Below are positions 1 through 6,928 of a DNA stretch of 33,233 nt, one piece after another. Both the position numbers and the translations under genes were made by a program. Positions within the stretch are counted from its first letter, which is position 1; each line of letters begins with the position of its first letter. The DNA comes from Candidatus Woesearchaeota archaeon (lineage in GTDB: Archaea; Nanobdellota; Nanobdellia; Woesearchaeales; UBA10216). The notes under the pieces were generated by a model. The model worked only from the letters and a program-made list of their open reading frames with translations, had not been told where the DNA came from and did not search any database. The DNA lies in assembly GCA_018303115.1 (NCBI GenBank), contig JAGVYT010000028.1:1-33233 (forward strand). Direction: 5' to 3'.

Positions 1-1
1 T

Positions 2-175
2 ACAGAAAGCCTCACAACCCGTTATATTGACGAGCTCGTGCAGGAAATACAGCGTGTTATGAATCCTTTTGCCATCATTTTTGGGCAGGATGCTGGGAAA
101 TATATGGGCACTCCGGCTATGCCTATAATCTCTGATGAATCTGGAGGACTTTATTTTCCGAAGGAATCGAAATAA
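2..175 (+). CDS. C-terminal part of an unrecognised protein (5'-truncated by window)
   Basis: An open frame enters from the left edge and runs 57 codons to a TAA at 173-175, ending in the residues GGLYFPKESK. I do not recognise the family. The stretch has a plausible mix of hydrophobic and charged residues (EIQRVMNPFAIIFGQDAGKYMG), and a hairpin followed by T residues lies 24 bp beyond the stop, which would suit the 3' end of a real gene. The start and most of the protein lie outside the window, so no function is assigned. Confidence 0.5.
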   Translation, partial: TESLTTRYIDELVQEIQRVMNPFAIIFGQDAGKYMGTPAMPIISDESGGLYFPKESK

Positions 176-198
176 CTAAATTTGAGAGAATACTTGGG

Positions 199-218
199 CG
201 CTGCGTAAGCAGCGTTTT
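199..218 (+). terminator. Hairpin plus T-tract between convergent genes
   Basis: A 6-bp stem CGCTGC/GCAGCG with loop GTAA is followed at once by TTTT. It lies just after the truncated gene ending at 175 and before the 3' end of the convergent minus-strand gene at 233. This looks like a simple intrinsic-type terminator for plus-strand transcription; in archaea the T-tract would matter more than the stem. Confidence 0.4.
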
Positions 219-232
219 ACTAAAACTTAATG

Positions 233-613
233 TTAAACCGCTATTTCCAGAGTCATTCTGTCATAACTGACTTCCGGAACTGACTTCTCCCTGACATCTT
301 TTATCTTGGTTACTTCAACAAAGCCCAATCGTTCCAAAAACTTTATGTAGGTATTTACGTTTTCTGGAGTCCTTTTGACCATTTTGGCAAGCTCATAAAT
401 TAATTTGGGCTTTTTATACCTTATGACCCTTAATAATTCCAGCCTTTTTGAAGTTAAGAATTTCCTTAACTGGTCTATGGATTGAAAGCTAATGCTGTTT
501 TCAGGCATTTTTTTCGCCCTGCCTTTGTCTATCGCCCTTATCTCTTTGCCAATTTTTTTCTTAAAATCTGCTGTGCTTTCCAGGTATAACTTCAATGTTT
601 CTGCTTTAATCAT
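233..613 (-). CDS. Winged-helix putative DNA-binding protein (HVO_A0114-like)
   Basis: A basic protein of about 126 aa. An N-terminal helical part (KLYLESTADFKKKIGKEI) is followed by SIDQLRKFLTSKRLELLRVI, then a winged helix with a recognition-helix-like stretch KRTPENVNTYIKFLERLGFV. This order resembles the archaeal HVO_A0114-type group of MarR/ArsR-like putative DNA-binding proteins, which are often small regulators or antitoxin-like. The frame stays open to a TTG at 634, but I chose the ATG at 613 because GAGGCGAT, close to a Shine-Dalgarno sequence, sits a few bases before it. A 7-bp palindrome lies about 60 bp upstream (671-687) and could be its own operator. No partner toxin is visible in the window. 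Target and function are unknown. Confidence 0.75.
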   Translation of the reverse strand: MIKAETLKLYLESTADFKKKIGKEIRAIDKGRAKKMPENSISFQSIDQLRKFLTSKRLELLRVIRYKKPKLIYELAKMVKRTPENVNTYIKFLERLGFVEVTKIKDVREKSVPEVSYDRMTLEIAV

Positions 614-670
614 TTTTATCGCCTCTCGTTTCAAATTGTTTGACTAATTTGAAAAATTGATTTGAAGTTT

Positions 671-687
671 CTTCAAGACTCTTGAAG
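671..687. promoter_or_regulatory. Palindrome upstream of winged-helix gene
   Basis: CTTCAAG-ACT-CTTGAAG is a perfect 7-bp inverted repeat with a 3-nt centre, about 60 bp before the start of the regulator at 613. The flanks also repeat the half-site loosely (TTTGAAG at 661-667). It could be an operator; nothing in the sequence proves binding. Confidence 0.35.
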
Positions 688-776
688 TGGTAAGCTTCTC
701 TTTTGTTCAAATGATGCTTGTTATGGCCTTCATTGTTATAATTGTCAAACGCGATTATTCTTTTGTTTTAATCTTA

Positions 777-860
777 TCACTCATAGCGCAGGGCGTCCAC
801 CGGCTTTAGCTTTGCAGCCTGTATTGCCGGAAGAAGGCCTGATACTGCTCCTGCATGCAT
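777..860 (-). pseudogene. Remnant 3' end of an FtsX/MacB-type permease gene
   Basis: Read on the minus strand, these 84 bp encode 27 residues, including SGLLPAIQAAKLKPVDALRYE, followed by TGA. This matches the last residues of the intact permease ending at 1625 (SGVLPAIQAAKLKPVDALRYE). There is no membrane domain upstream, because the frame runs directly into an unrelated small gene at 860. I read it as the tail left by a decayed or rearranged extra permease copy; 41 bp of it are identical to the intact gene. Confidence 0.8.
793..833. repeat. 41-bp direct repeat, copy 1 (in permease remnant)
   Basis: Positions 793-833 are identical to 1641-1681, beginning GCGTCCACCGG and ending TTGCCGGAAG. 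Both copies encode the same piece of a permease C-terminus. The two copies are 848 bp apart and bracket the two small winged-helix-like genes. Confidence 0.9.
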
Positions 861-1150
861 TAAGTGTTTTCAATTTCATCTATTTCCTTCAACCTTTTTG
901 GATTCAGGCTGCAGTGTTCTTCGCCAGCAGACATCTTATTCATTAAGATCCCCCTATTAAACAAATCTTTTATTGCTTCGCCAACTACTTTCTCCCCTCT
1001 TATGTGCTTTGGAACACAATTTTTAAGGTTGAGTGTTTGAGTATGCGCGCCTCCAAATTTTCTCTTATTCTTTAGCATTCTAACCATCTTTCTTTGTATT
1101 GCATGCATTTCATTTAGGTCTACTTTTGTCATAGATTTACTGCGTAGCAT
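860..1150 (-). CDS. Small winged-helix-like protein
   Basis: A 96-aa basic protein. Residues about 12-90 read like a small archaeal winged helix: a first helix (MHAIQRKMVRMLKNKRKF), a middle with VPKHIRGEKVVGEAIKDLFN, a turn GILM, and a C-terminal CSLNPKRLKEIDEI, reminiscent of archaeal proteins ending in SLNPKRLKEIEEI. That resemblance is from memory and is weak evidence. The start is ambiguous: ATG at 1150 or ATG at 1132 (MTKVDL) each lie about 26 bp from an AT-rich TATA-like stretch. It is divergent from the regulator at 1237, with a palindrome between them, and its 3' end runs into the permease remnant. It may form a two-gene regulatory module with its neighbour. Confidence 0.65.
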   Translation of the reverse strand: MLRSKSMTKVDLNEMHAIQRKMVRMLKNKRKFGGAHTQTLNLKNCVPKHIRGEKVVGEAIKDLFNRGILMNKMSAGEEHCSLNPKRLKEIDEIENT

Positions 1151-1159
1151 AATGTTAAT

Positions 1160-1176
1160 AAAAGTATGTTACTTTT
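1160..1176. promoter_or_regulatory. Palindrome between divergent small regulators
   Basis: AAAAGTA-TGT-TACTTTT is a perfect 7-bp inverted repeat. It lies 10-26 bp before the minus-strand start at 1150, where the TATA box of that gene would be, and about 60 bp before the plus-strand start at 1237. A protein bound here would be expected to block transcription factor binding, so it is a good operator candidate for one of the two flanking winged-helix proteins. Confidence 0.45.
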
Positions 1177-1236
1177 AAGCAATACATCTGTTGCATAATA
1201 GAAACATTTAAATACAGGTGTGCTTTAGTGTTGCCT

Positions 1237-1581
1237 ATGAAATTCCGAGAAGAAACAACATCATTCAGAGACTTACTTGGCGATACTCCAAAAATAAGGG
1301 TGTTAGAATACCTGCTCGAAGGCAGGGAGTTAGACCATTCACTGAGCGACATAGCAGAAGGTGCCGGAATAAACAGGATTACTTTGTTTAGAATGTGGAA
1401 TGGTTTGGAAAAGGTGAAAGCAGTAATACATACCAGAGATATAGGAAATGCTAAACTTTTCAAACTAAATTTGCAAAATTCTTCAATTAAAAAGCTGACA
1501 GAAATGTTTGACAAAATAATAAATGAAGATTTTAAGAAACTAGCAGACGGAAACTTATTGACGGTTAATAGGCAAACATAG
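1237..1581 (+). CDS. Winged-helix transcriptional regulator
   Basis: A 114-aa protein. The N-terminal part TSFRDLLGDTPKIRVLEYL followed by LSDIAEGAGINRITLFRMWNGLEKVKAV is a standard archaeal winged-helix DNA-binding fold, with recognition helix INRITLFRMWNGL at about residues 46-58. A wing-like strand (DIGNAKLFKLN) and a C-terminal helix that could dimerise follow. The frame is open from 1228, but ATG 1237 is the likely start because a TATA-like TTTAAATA at 1208-1215 sits about 26 bp before it, which implies a leaderless mRNA. It is divergent from the small gene at 860-1150 and lies between the two copies of a 41-bp direct repeat. The regulated target is unknown; the adjacent palindrome suggests autoregulation. 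Confidence 0.8.
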   Translation: MKFREETTSFRDLLGDTPKIRVLEYLLEGRELDHSLSDIAEGAGINRITLFRMWNGLEKVKAVIHTRDIGNAKLFKLNLQNSSIKKLTEMFDKIINEDFKKLADGNLLTVNRQT

Positions 1582-1624
1582 CTTAATGCATACTCGCTAT
1601 CTTCTTAGCTTTAAGATACTCATT

Positions 1625-2809
1625 TCATTCATACCTTAAAGCGTCCACCGGCTTTAGCTTTGCAGCCTGTATTGCCGGAAGGACTCCTGACAGCGCCCCT
1701 ATGACGAAGCTGAAAATGATTGCAGCTATTACTATAATGTATTCTACTCTTATGCTTAAAAATGGAAATCCAAACGCTTCTGCAGCAAAGCCGACACTAA
1801 AGGCAAGTATTGTGCCGATGATTATTCCTATGGCCCCTCCGATTGCCCCTGTTATGCCTGCCTCTGCAAGGAAGATAATTGCTATGTCTGAGTTTCTCGC
1901 CCCTACGGCTTTCATAACCCCTATGTCCCTTGTGCGCTCCAATACTGAAGTGAACATTGAATTCATTATCCCGATTGCCCCGACAAGAAGCGAGATTGTT
2001 GCAATGCCGGCAACCACGCCCTGAACAGCGCCGAGGATGCTCTTTATAGTCTCCAAAATCTGCTGCGGAGTCAAAATATCAAAGTCTTCGTCATCAAAGC
2101 TCCTTAGCAGCTCGCCCTCAATTATTTCCTGCGCATTCTCTATGTCAATTCCATCCTTGACGTGCACTACCAAGGCGTTTATGTCATTTAGCCTGTTAAA
2201 CAATTCACGCGCATCGCTGAGCGGAATGTAAATCCTATTGTCAATTTCAGTGCCTGTTTCGGAAAAAATCCCGACAACCTTAAATTTCTTACTTTCAAAA
2301 AGTATACTGTTCTTCACGCTTACCTTCTTATCAAAAAAGTCGCTGGCTACATTATTGCCGACAATCATCACCCCGCTGTCCCCCGGTATAAATAAGCGGC
2401 CTTCACCAGCCTTTACGTCAATATCCGCAAATCCGCGCTCAGCAAGCTCTACGTCATAGCCGATTGCATTCACAAACTTTTCCTCATTGTTGAATTCAAG
2501 GATTCCTGATTCTGTTATCAGCTTGTCAACGTAATCAACAACCCTTATCGATTCTGTCTTGTCGATAAAGTCATTCGAAAGCGTAAACATGGCTGAAGGC
2601 GGCCCCTGCAAGTTTGGAGGGACAATCCTTATATTCCTGATTCCCAGTTTTTCAAACTGCTCCTCAATGGCGTTCTGCATGCCCTGTCCAACTGTTACAA
2701 GGGAAATGATGGCCGCAACCCCTATCACTACCCCTATTATAGTCAGCCACGACCTCAAACCCCTGTGCCGTATGCTTTCCCATGAAAATTTCGCGTAGTC
2801 CCTTATCAT
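1625..2809 (-). CDS. ABC transporter permease, FtsX/MacB-like (second permease of operon)
   Basis: A 394-aa membrane protein of the MacB/FtsX type. An N-terminal segment with RSWLTIIGVVIGVAAIISLV (about 20-39) anchors it; an extracellular MacB-PCD-like domain follows (about 45-245). Three C-terminal membrane helices (about 265-385) carry the FtsX-typical phrases TSVLERTRDIGVMKAVGA and GVLPAIQAAKLKPVDALRYE. It is the fourth gene of a minus-strand operon, and its ATG overlaps the TGA of the preceding permease (ATGA at 2806-2809). With the ATPase at 5285-5974 it should form a mechanotransmission-type complex that acts on a substrate at the cell surface rather than a classical importer. The two permeases are similar but clearly diverged, so a heterodimer is plausible. 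Substrate unknown. Confidence 0.92.
   Translation of the reverse strand: MIRDYAKFSWESIRHRGLRSWLTIIGVVIGVAAIISLVTVGQGMQNAIEEQFEKLGIRNIRIVPPNLQGPPSAMFTLSNDFIDKTESIRVVDYVDKLITESGILEFNNEEKFVNAIGYDVELAERGFADIDVKAGEGRLFIPGDSGVMIVGNNVASDFFDKKVSVKNSILFESKKFKVVGIFSETGTEIDNRIYIPLSDARELFNRLNDINALVVHVKDGIDIENAQEIIEGELLRSFDDEDFDILTPQQILETIKSILGAVQGVVAGIATISLLVGAIGIMNSMFTSVLERTRDIGVMKAVGARNSDIAIIFLAEAGITGAIGGAIGIIIGTILAFSVGFAAEAFGFPFLSIRVEYIIVIAAIIFSFVIGALSGVLPAIQAAKLKPVDALRYE
1641..1681. repeat. 41-bp direct repeat, copy 2 (in intact permease gene)
   Basis: Identical to 793-833. It lies in the C-terminal coding end of the permease at 1625-2809. Identity over 41 bp with sharply lower similarity on both sides suggests a fairly recent duplication or a gene-conversion tract. 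Confidence 0.9.
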
Positions 2810-3987
2810 TTTCTAAGCGCCTCCACAGGCTTTAATCTTGCTGCCTGCCTTGCAGGGAAAAATCCTGAAAGCATTCCCACTATAAGCGCGAACGCCAGTC
2901 CAAACAAAACCAGCCATGGCTCAACTGTAATCTCCAAAAATGTGAAGCCTGCCTGTGCTATTGCAAAGCCGATCATGCTTGCTATCAAAAAGCCAAACAT
3001 TACGCCTATAATTCCGCCAACCAGCCCCATAAGACCAGCCTCGATTAGGAACATAGCTGTAATCTCATTGTTAGTGGCGCCTACTGCCTTCATAATCCCA
3101 ACATCCCTTGTTCTTTCAATTACCGAAGTGTACATTGAGCCTGCTATGCCTACAGAGCCGACAATAAGGGATATTCCGGCTATGCCTACAAGGACCCCTT
3201 CTATGATTCCCAGAACTGTGCCAACCTGCTCAATAAGCTGTTCAGGAGTGATTACATTAAAGCTTTCCTCACTGCGTTCTTTCTTAAGTTCTGCTGTTAT
3301 TTTATCAGCAATTTCATCTATGTCGCTTCCCGGCTTAACCTTTGCAAACATAAACGAAACATCGTCTTCCTTGTCAAACAGCTCGCGAGCAACCCCCATA
3401 GGCATGTAAATGAGCGAGTCGTCATCAGGATTTCCCACCGGCTCAAGTATGCCAGCAACCTCAAACTTTTCATCCTCAATTTCCAGCTTGCTTCCCAATG
3501 ATAATTTCTTTTCAAACAAGTCAGCGGCAACCCTTGAGCCTATGACAATCTTGTTTGAGTCTGTTTCAAAAGGCGCTCCTGCACTAAAATCAGCTCCAAA
3601 ATCATCAAACAATACTTTAGAATTATCTGACTCCCAAGCGAAGAAAAATACGTTTATGCTTTCTTCCTTATGGGTTGCCTTGCCGCTTTCGTAAAGCATT
3701 CCCTCAACGTATTCAAGGCCCTTGACGTTTTTCACAGCGTCAACATCTTTCGTGGTAAGCCCTGTTCCAAAGCCGGGCAGGTTGCCCCCTGCCGCAACAA
3801 TGGTTATCTTATCGCTGCCAAAATCCTCAAACTCCTTCTCAATGGAGCTCTCAAGGCTCCTGCCGACTGCAACCAAGGCAATTATTGCAGCCACTCCTAT
3901 AACAACACCCAAGACTGTAAGCCAAGAACGCAGCTTCCTGTGAGAAATATTCTTAATCACTATAAAAAAGTCGTCTTTCAGGCTCAT
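2806..3987 (-). CDS. ABC transporter permease, FtsX/MacB-like (first permease of operon)
   Basis: A 393-aa permease with the same plan as its downstream neighbour: SWLTVLGVVIGVAAIIALVAVG near the N-terminus, an extracellular domain, and three C-terminal helices with SVIERTRDVGIMKAVGA and GFFPARQAARLKPVEALRK. The frame is open to 4053, but those extra residues overlap the preceding gene. I chose the ATG at 3987 because it overlaps the upstream TGA as ATGA (3984-3987), like the other junctions of the operon, and gives MSLKDDFF. Its own TGA overlaps the ATG of the next permease. It is expected to work with the ATPase and the S-layer-like protein of the operon. Substrate unknown. Confidence 0.92.
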   Translation of the reverse strand: MSLKDDFFIVIKNISHRKLRSWLTVLGVVIGVAAIIALVAVGRSLESSIEKEFEDFGSDKITIVAAGGNLPGFGTGLTTKDVDAVKNVKGLEYVEGMLYESGKATHKEESINVFFFAWESDNSKVLFDDFGADFSAGAPFETDSNKIVIGSRVAADLFEKKLSLGSKLEIEDEKFEVAGILEPVGNPDDDSLIYMPMGVARELFDKEDDVSFMFAKVKPGSDIDEIADKITAELKKERSEESFNVITPEQLIEQVGTVLGIIEGVLVGIAGISLIVGSVGIAGSMYTSVIERTRDVGIMKAVGATNNEITAMFLIEAGLMGLVGGIIGVMFGFLIASMIGFAIAQAGFTFLEITVEPWLVLFGLAFALIVGMLSGFFPARQAARLKPVEALRK

Positions 3988-5288
3988 TTTTTTCTTCTTG
4001 CCAGGAAATAGTAAAGAACAGCACCAATACCCGTAACTACCACCGCCATCCACAGGACTTTCTTGTATCTCGGAAGCTTGTTTTTCCAGCAGTCAATGAG
4101 CATGAAGATAACAAATGCAGCAACCACTATCTGAATCCCGAGTTTCACAAAAACAAAAAGCATGTTCTGCTGGCTGCTAACCAAACCGAACCTTTTAGCA
4201 TCTGATTTAGAGTAAAGGCGCAGCCCAACCACCTCCTCTTTTACCGTTTCCATATTAAGAGCGTCCTTGTAAGTAAAGCGAACCCTGAGGTTCACGTCTT
4301 TTGGCCTTGTTTTTGCTGTCCTGATATCAAATTCAACAGTTTCAAGGTCATCAGCCTCAAGATTGCCAACATAAACCCTTGGCGAAGAAAGCACCTTGTA
4401 ATCACCAGTTTCAATGAGCTCTACATTCACGAATCTTATATCGCTAGGTCCTGTGTTTGAAATGCTTAACACAACCTCCCCGTTTGAGCCAGAGGTGGAC
4501 ACCTTTGTTTCCTTAAGGGCGAGAGTGAACTCAGGCTTGTCATAAACAAGCAGACCAATTGTAGAATTCTTTACATACGAGTTCCCTGAATCGTCAAGGT
4601 ATTTAAGCACAACATCGGTTTTGTAATAGCCCGAGTCTGCATCAGCGTCTGCAACCAGCTGAAATTCTGCTTTGGCAAGCTCACCCGGCAAAATGCCGCT
4701 TATAACCTTCTCATTTGAAGTTCCTGCAGGGGAGAAGGGAATGCTGTTTAAATTAACGCTTACCCTCACCTCTTTAACCAGAGACTTGCCGAAATTCCTG
4801 ACCAAAAGCATAACGCCTGCAGTATTGCCTGCGCTGAAACCCCCCGACTCCACAGACTCAATTCCGAGTATTGCCTCAGCAGCTTCAACATTCACCTCAA
4901 AAGATTGCCTCACCCAGCTGCCTTTGCCAACCCTGTAGCGAAGATAAATCGGATAAGCGCCTTCATCAGCGTCTTTGTCAACGCTTACCTTATACTTGAC
5001 AACAACAGCATCCGCCCCTTTTTGGCTTGCATCAAGGCTGCCTATATTCTTTATAGCAGGCTCTGAAAAGATGAAAGGGTATTTTGGAAGCAGCTCAACC
5101 TCAACAGTGTCAATAGTTCCTGATATGTTGTTGTCAATCCTGAAGCGAAGCTCAACATCATCACCAGGCTCAACAGGGTCAGGGTTCTGGTTTATCAGTT
5201 TCGGGCTTATCTGCACGCCCTTGACCTCAGCAGACGCACTGGCTGCCAGCAAACACAGCACAACTAAAAAAATCAGCGCAGCCCTCAT
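3984..5288 (-). CDS. Secreted S-layer/CARDB-like protein with C-terminal membrane anchor
   Basis: A 434-aa protein. Residues 1-20 (ALIFLVVLCLLAASASA) form a clear signal peptide. The body consists of beta-rich repeats typical of the archaeal COG1361 'S-layer domain' proteins and CARDB/NEW3-like folds: EPGDDVELRFRIDN near the N-terminus, GNTAGVMLLVRNFGKS in the middle, GSNGEVVLSISNTGPSDI further on. The C-terminus carries two membrane segments (about 375-397 and 409-428) and a basic tail ARRKK. It lies between the ATPase and the permeases of one operon with ATGA overlaps on both sides, so it is probably the extracellular partner or substrate receptor of that transporter. COG1361 proteins beside MacB-like ABC genes are a recurring archaeal arrangement; the substrate is not known. 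Confidence 0.85.
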   Translation of the reverse strand: MRAALIFLVVLCLLAASASAEVKGVQISPKLINQNPDPVEPGDDVELRFRIDNNISGTIDTVEVELLPKYPFIFSEPAIKNIGSLDASQKGADAVVVKYKVSVDKDADEGAYPIYLRYRVGKGSWVRQSFEVNVEAAEAILGIESVESGGFSAGNTAGVMLLVRNFGKSLVKEVRVSVNLNSIPFSPAGTSNEKVISGILPGELAKAEFQLVADADADSGYYKTDVVLKYLDDSGNSYVKNSTIGLLVYDKPEFTLALKETKVSTSGSNGEVVLSISNTGPSDIRFVNVELIETGDYKVLSSPRVYVGNLEADDLETVEFDIRTAKTRPKDVNLRVRFTYKDALNMETVKEEVVGLRLYSKSDAKRFGLVSSQQNMLFVFVKLGIQIVVAAFVIFMLIDCWKNKLPRYKKVLWMAVVVTGIGAVLYYFLARRKK

Positions 5289-5974
5289 TTTTTACTGCCC
5301 CCTACAATCACGCCGTCCTTAAGCAGCTCGATTCTGTCGGCAAACTTGGCTAACTTATGATCGTGAGTAATCATAATGATTGTCTTGCCTTCCCTGTGCA
5401 TGCCGCGCAAAAGAGCGATTATTGCCTGTCCGGTCTTTGAGTCAATGTTGCCTGTAGGCTCATCAGCCAGTATAACCTCAGGGTTATTTGACAAAGCTCG
5501 TGCGATTGCAACCCTCTGCTGCTGACCACCAGAAAGCTCGGAAGGCCTGTGGTTCAGGCGATCGCCCAAGCCGACACTCTCAAGAAGATTCCTTGCACGC
5601 TCACGCCTCTTGCTTGGAGAAACCCCCTGGAACATCATGGGGAGCGCAACATTTTCCATTGCAGACAAGTTAGCCAAAAGGTTGAACTGCTGGAACACAA
5701 AGCCAATTTTCCTCCCGCGTATAACCGCAAGCTGGCTTTCGGAAAGCTTTGTTATATCATGATTGCCAAGGTAAACGCTGCCCTTACTCGGATAGTCAAG
5801 CGCGCCAATCATGTTCATAGCAGTGCTTTTGCCAGAGCCGGAAGGCCCTTCTATTGCAACAAACTCGCCATCATTCACTTCAAGACTAAGCCCTCTCAAG
5901 GCCTGAACGTCCACCTCCCCCATTTTGTAAGTCTTCCATACGTTGTCAAGCCTTATTACGCTGTTTTTAGCCAT
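5285..5974 (-). CDS. ABC transporter ATP-binding protein, MacB/LolD type
   Basis: A 229-aa complete ABC ATPase: Walker A GPSGSGKST at 43-51, Q-loop FVFQQFNL at about 92-99, signature LSGGQQQR at 147-154, Walker B VILADEP at 167-173, and switch histidine in ITHDH (about 204). Length and motifs fit the LolD/MacB/FtsE branch that pairs with FtsX-type permeases, which are the genes downstream. It is the first gene of a four-gene operon running to 1625. A TATA-like stretch at 5991-6003 lies about 25 bp before the ATG, so the mRNA is probably leaderless. Its TGA overlaps the start of the S-layer-like gene. Expected role: ATP hydrolysis that drives movement in the two permeases at the membrane. Confidence 0.95.
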   Translation of the reverse strand: MAKNSVIRLDNVWKTYKMGEVDVQALRGLSLEVNDGEFVAIEGPSGSGKSTAMNMIGALDYPSKGSVYLGNHDITKLSESQLAVIRGRKIGFVFQQFNLLANLSAMENVALPMMFQGVSPSKRRERARNLLESVGLGDRLNHRPSELSGGQQQRVAIARALSNNPEVILADEPTGNIDSKTGQAIIALLRGMHREGKTIIMITHDHKLAKFADRIELLKDGVIVGGSKK

Positions 5975-5990
5975 TAACGTATATTTGGAT

Positions 5991-6040
5991 ACATTTATTT
6001 AAGAATTTTACTGATTCAAACAGGCAAACTTATAAAAATA
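5991..6040. promoter_or_regulatory. Two back-to-back TATA boxes between ABC operon and phosphoribosyltransferase
   Basis: Minus-strand TTAAATAAATG at 5992-6002 lies about 25 bp before the ATPase start at 5974. Plus-strand TTATAAAAATA at 6030-6040 lies about 27 bp before the start at 6061. Both spacings put the transcription start on or near the start codon, so both mRNAs are probably leaderless. Confidence 0.6.
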
Positions 6041-6060
6041 ATAATAACTTAGCAGGAAGC

Positions 6061-6702
6061 ATGCTATTCAATGACAGGTTTGAGGCAGGCAGGCAACTCG
6101 CAGAGAAACTTTCAAAGTATAAGAATAGGAAAGACGTTATGGTGATTGCCATCCCAAGGGGCGGTGTGGAAGTTGGTTATGCCATTGCCAGGCAGCTGTG
6201 CTGCCCGCTTGATATCGTCATTTCAAAAAAGGTCCCTTACCCTGGCCAGCCTGAGCTTGCAATCGGGGCAATATGTAATGATGTCGTTAGCCTGGATGAG
6301 CAGCTTATTGCCGCGCACAGCATAAGCAGCAACTACGTCAATGAAGAAATCACTAAGCTGAAAGCGGCTGTAAAAACCCGCTACACCCAGCTAACAGGCA
6401 GAACCGAGCCTGCTGAAATTAAGGGCAAAGCGGTCATAATAACTGATGACGGCATAGCCACAGGCCACACTTTCTTTGCCGCAGTTGATTTTGTAAATGG
6501 AAAAAAGCCTCTTTTAGTCGTAGCCGCTGTTCCTGTTGGCCCTCCTGAAAACCTTGAGATTCTAAGAAAGATGGTCGACGAGCTTGTTGCGATTGAAAAA
6601 CCCGCTTTTTTCATGGCGGTTGGCGAGTTTTACAGGGACTTTGAACAGCTTAGCGATGAAGATGTAGCAAGTTACCTAAAGAAGGCAAATCAAGGAAACT
6701 AA
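6061..6702 (+). CDS. Predicted phosphoribosyltransferase (COG1926-like)
   Basis: A 213-aa protein of the type I phosphoribosyltransferase fold. The start FNDRFEAGRQLAEKL and the segment VMVIAIPRGGVEVGYAIA are characteristic of the COG1926 group. The PRPP-binding loop is the acidic-pair motif VIITDDGIATG (about 122-132). The C-terminal part has PVGPPENLEIL and FYRDFEQLSDEDV, also family-typical. The exact nucleobase substrate of this group is not established, so I name only the fold. A TATA box at 6030-6040 supports the ATG at 6061. The gene is divergent from the ABC operon and convergent with the zinc-ribbon gene at 6898. Confidence 0.88.
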   Translation: MLFNDRFEAGRQLAEKLSKYKNRKDVMVIAIPRGGVEVGYAIARQLCCPLDIVISKKVPYPGQPELAIGAICNDVVSLDEQLIAAHSISSNYVNEEITKLKAAVKTRYTQLTGRTEPAEIKGKAVIITDDGIATGHTFFAAVDFVNGKKPLLVVAAVPVGPPENLEILRKMVDELVAIEKPAFFMAVGEFYRDFEQLSDEDVASYLKKANQGN

Positions 6703-6703
6703 A

Positions 6704-6781
6704 ATGAAGCTCTTGACAAAAAAAGAGATGGCTGCTTTGGATAATGCAATGGCCAAGCTGGGAATAGCGTTCCTGAAATAG
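6704..6781 (+). pseudogene. 25-codon ORF, possibly a truncated remnant
   Basis: One base after the phosphoribosyltransferase stop, an ATG opens 25 codons (MKLLTKKEMAALDNAMAKLG, then IAFLK and stop). The peptide faintly recalls the N-terminus of NAD(P)H-hydrate epimerase / YjeF-N proteins, which begin with an 'LT..EM..LD..A...GI' pattern, but nothing resembling the rest of that family follows in any frame. It could be a broken gene, a small real peptide coupled to the upstream gene, or chance. Confidence 0.25.
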
Positions 6782-6826
6782 TAAGCTGGAAGTCGGGCTT
6801 CCAAAGGCGTTTTCGGAGAAGAACCT

Positions 6827-6928
6827 GTCAAGAACCACCAGTCAGAGACTGGTGGAATGTTGCAGTTAGTTACTGAAGTAGGTGGTTCTTGAGCACCTCA
6901 GAAACGTAGAAATTCCAAAGGAATTTCT
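6827..6928. repeat. Paired-hairpin repeat, copy A
   Basis: Read on plus: GTCAAGAACC at 6827-6836; AAGAACCACC (6830-6839) pairs with GGTGGTTCTT (6881-6890). TTGAGCACCTCAGAAACG then leads to the stem AGAAATTCC (6908-6916), loop AAA, GGAATTTCT (6920-6928). An inner 9-bp hairpin CCACCAGTC-AGA-GACTGGTGG (6835-6855) competes with the outer arm. The conserved framework (GTC, RAACC..GGTT, TGAGCA..CAGAAA, ..TTTCT) is shared with copies at 18973 and 28528. The second hairpin overlaps the last codons of the gene at 6898-7245. Confidence 0.6.

Noticed and set aside
793-1681. Attachment sites of an integrated element for the 41-bp repeats
   Set aside because: The repeat is coding sequence for a permease C-terminus and no recombinase is present; duplication of a gene end explains it.
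3988-4053. Upstream extension of the first permease to position 4053
   Set aside because: It would add residues rich in Gly, Cys and Lys that are unlike the family start and would overlap the S-layer gene; the ATGA junction at 3987 fits the operon pattern.
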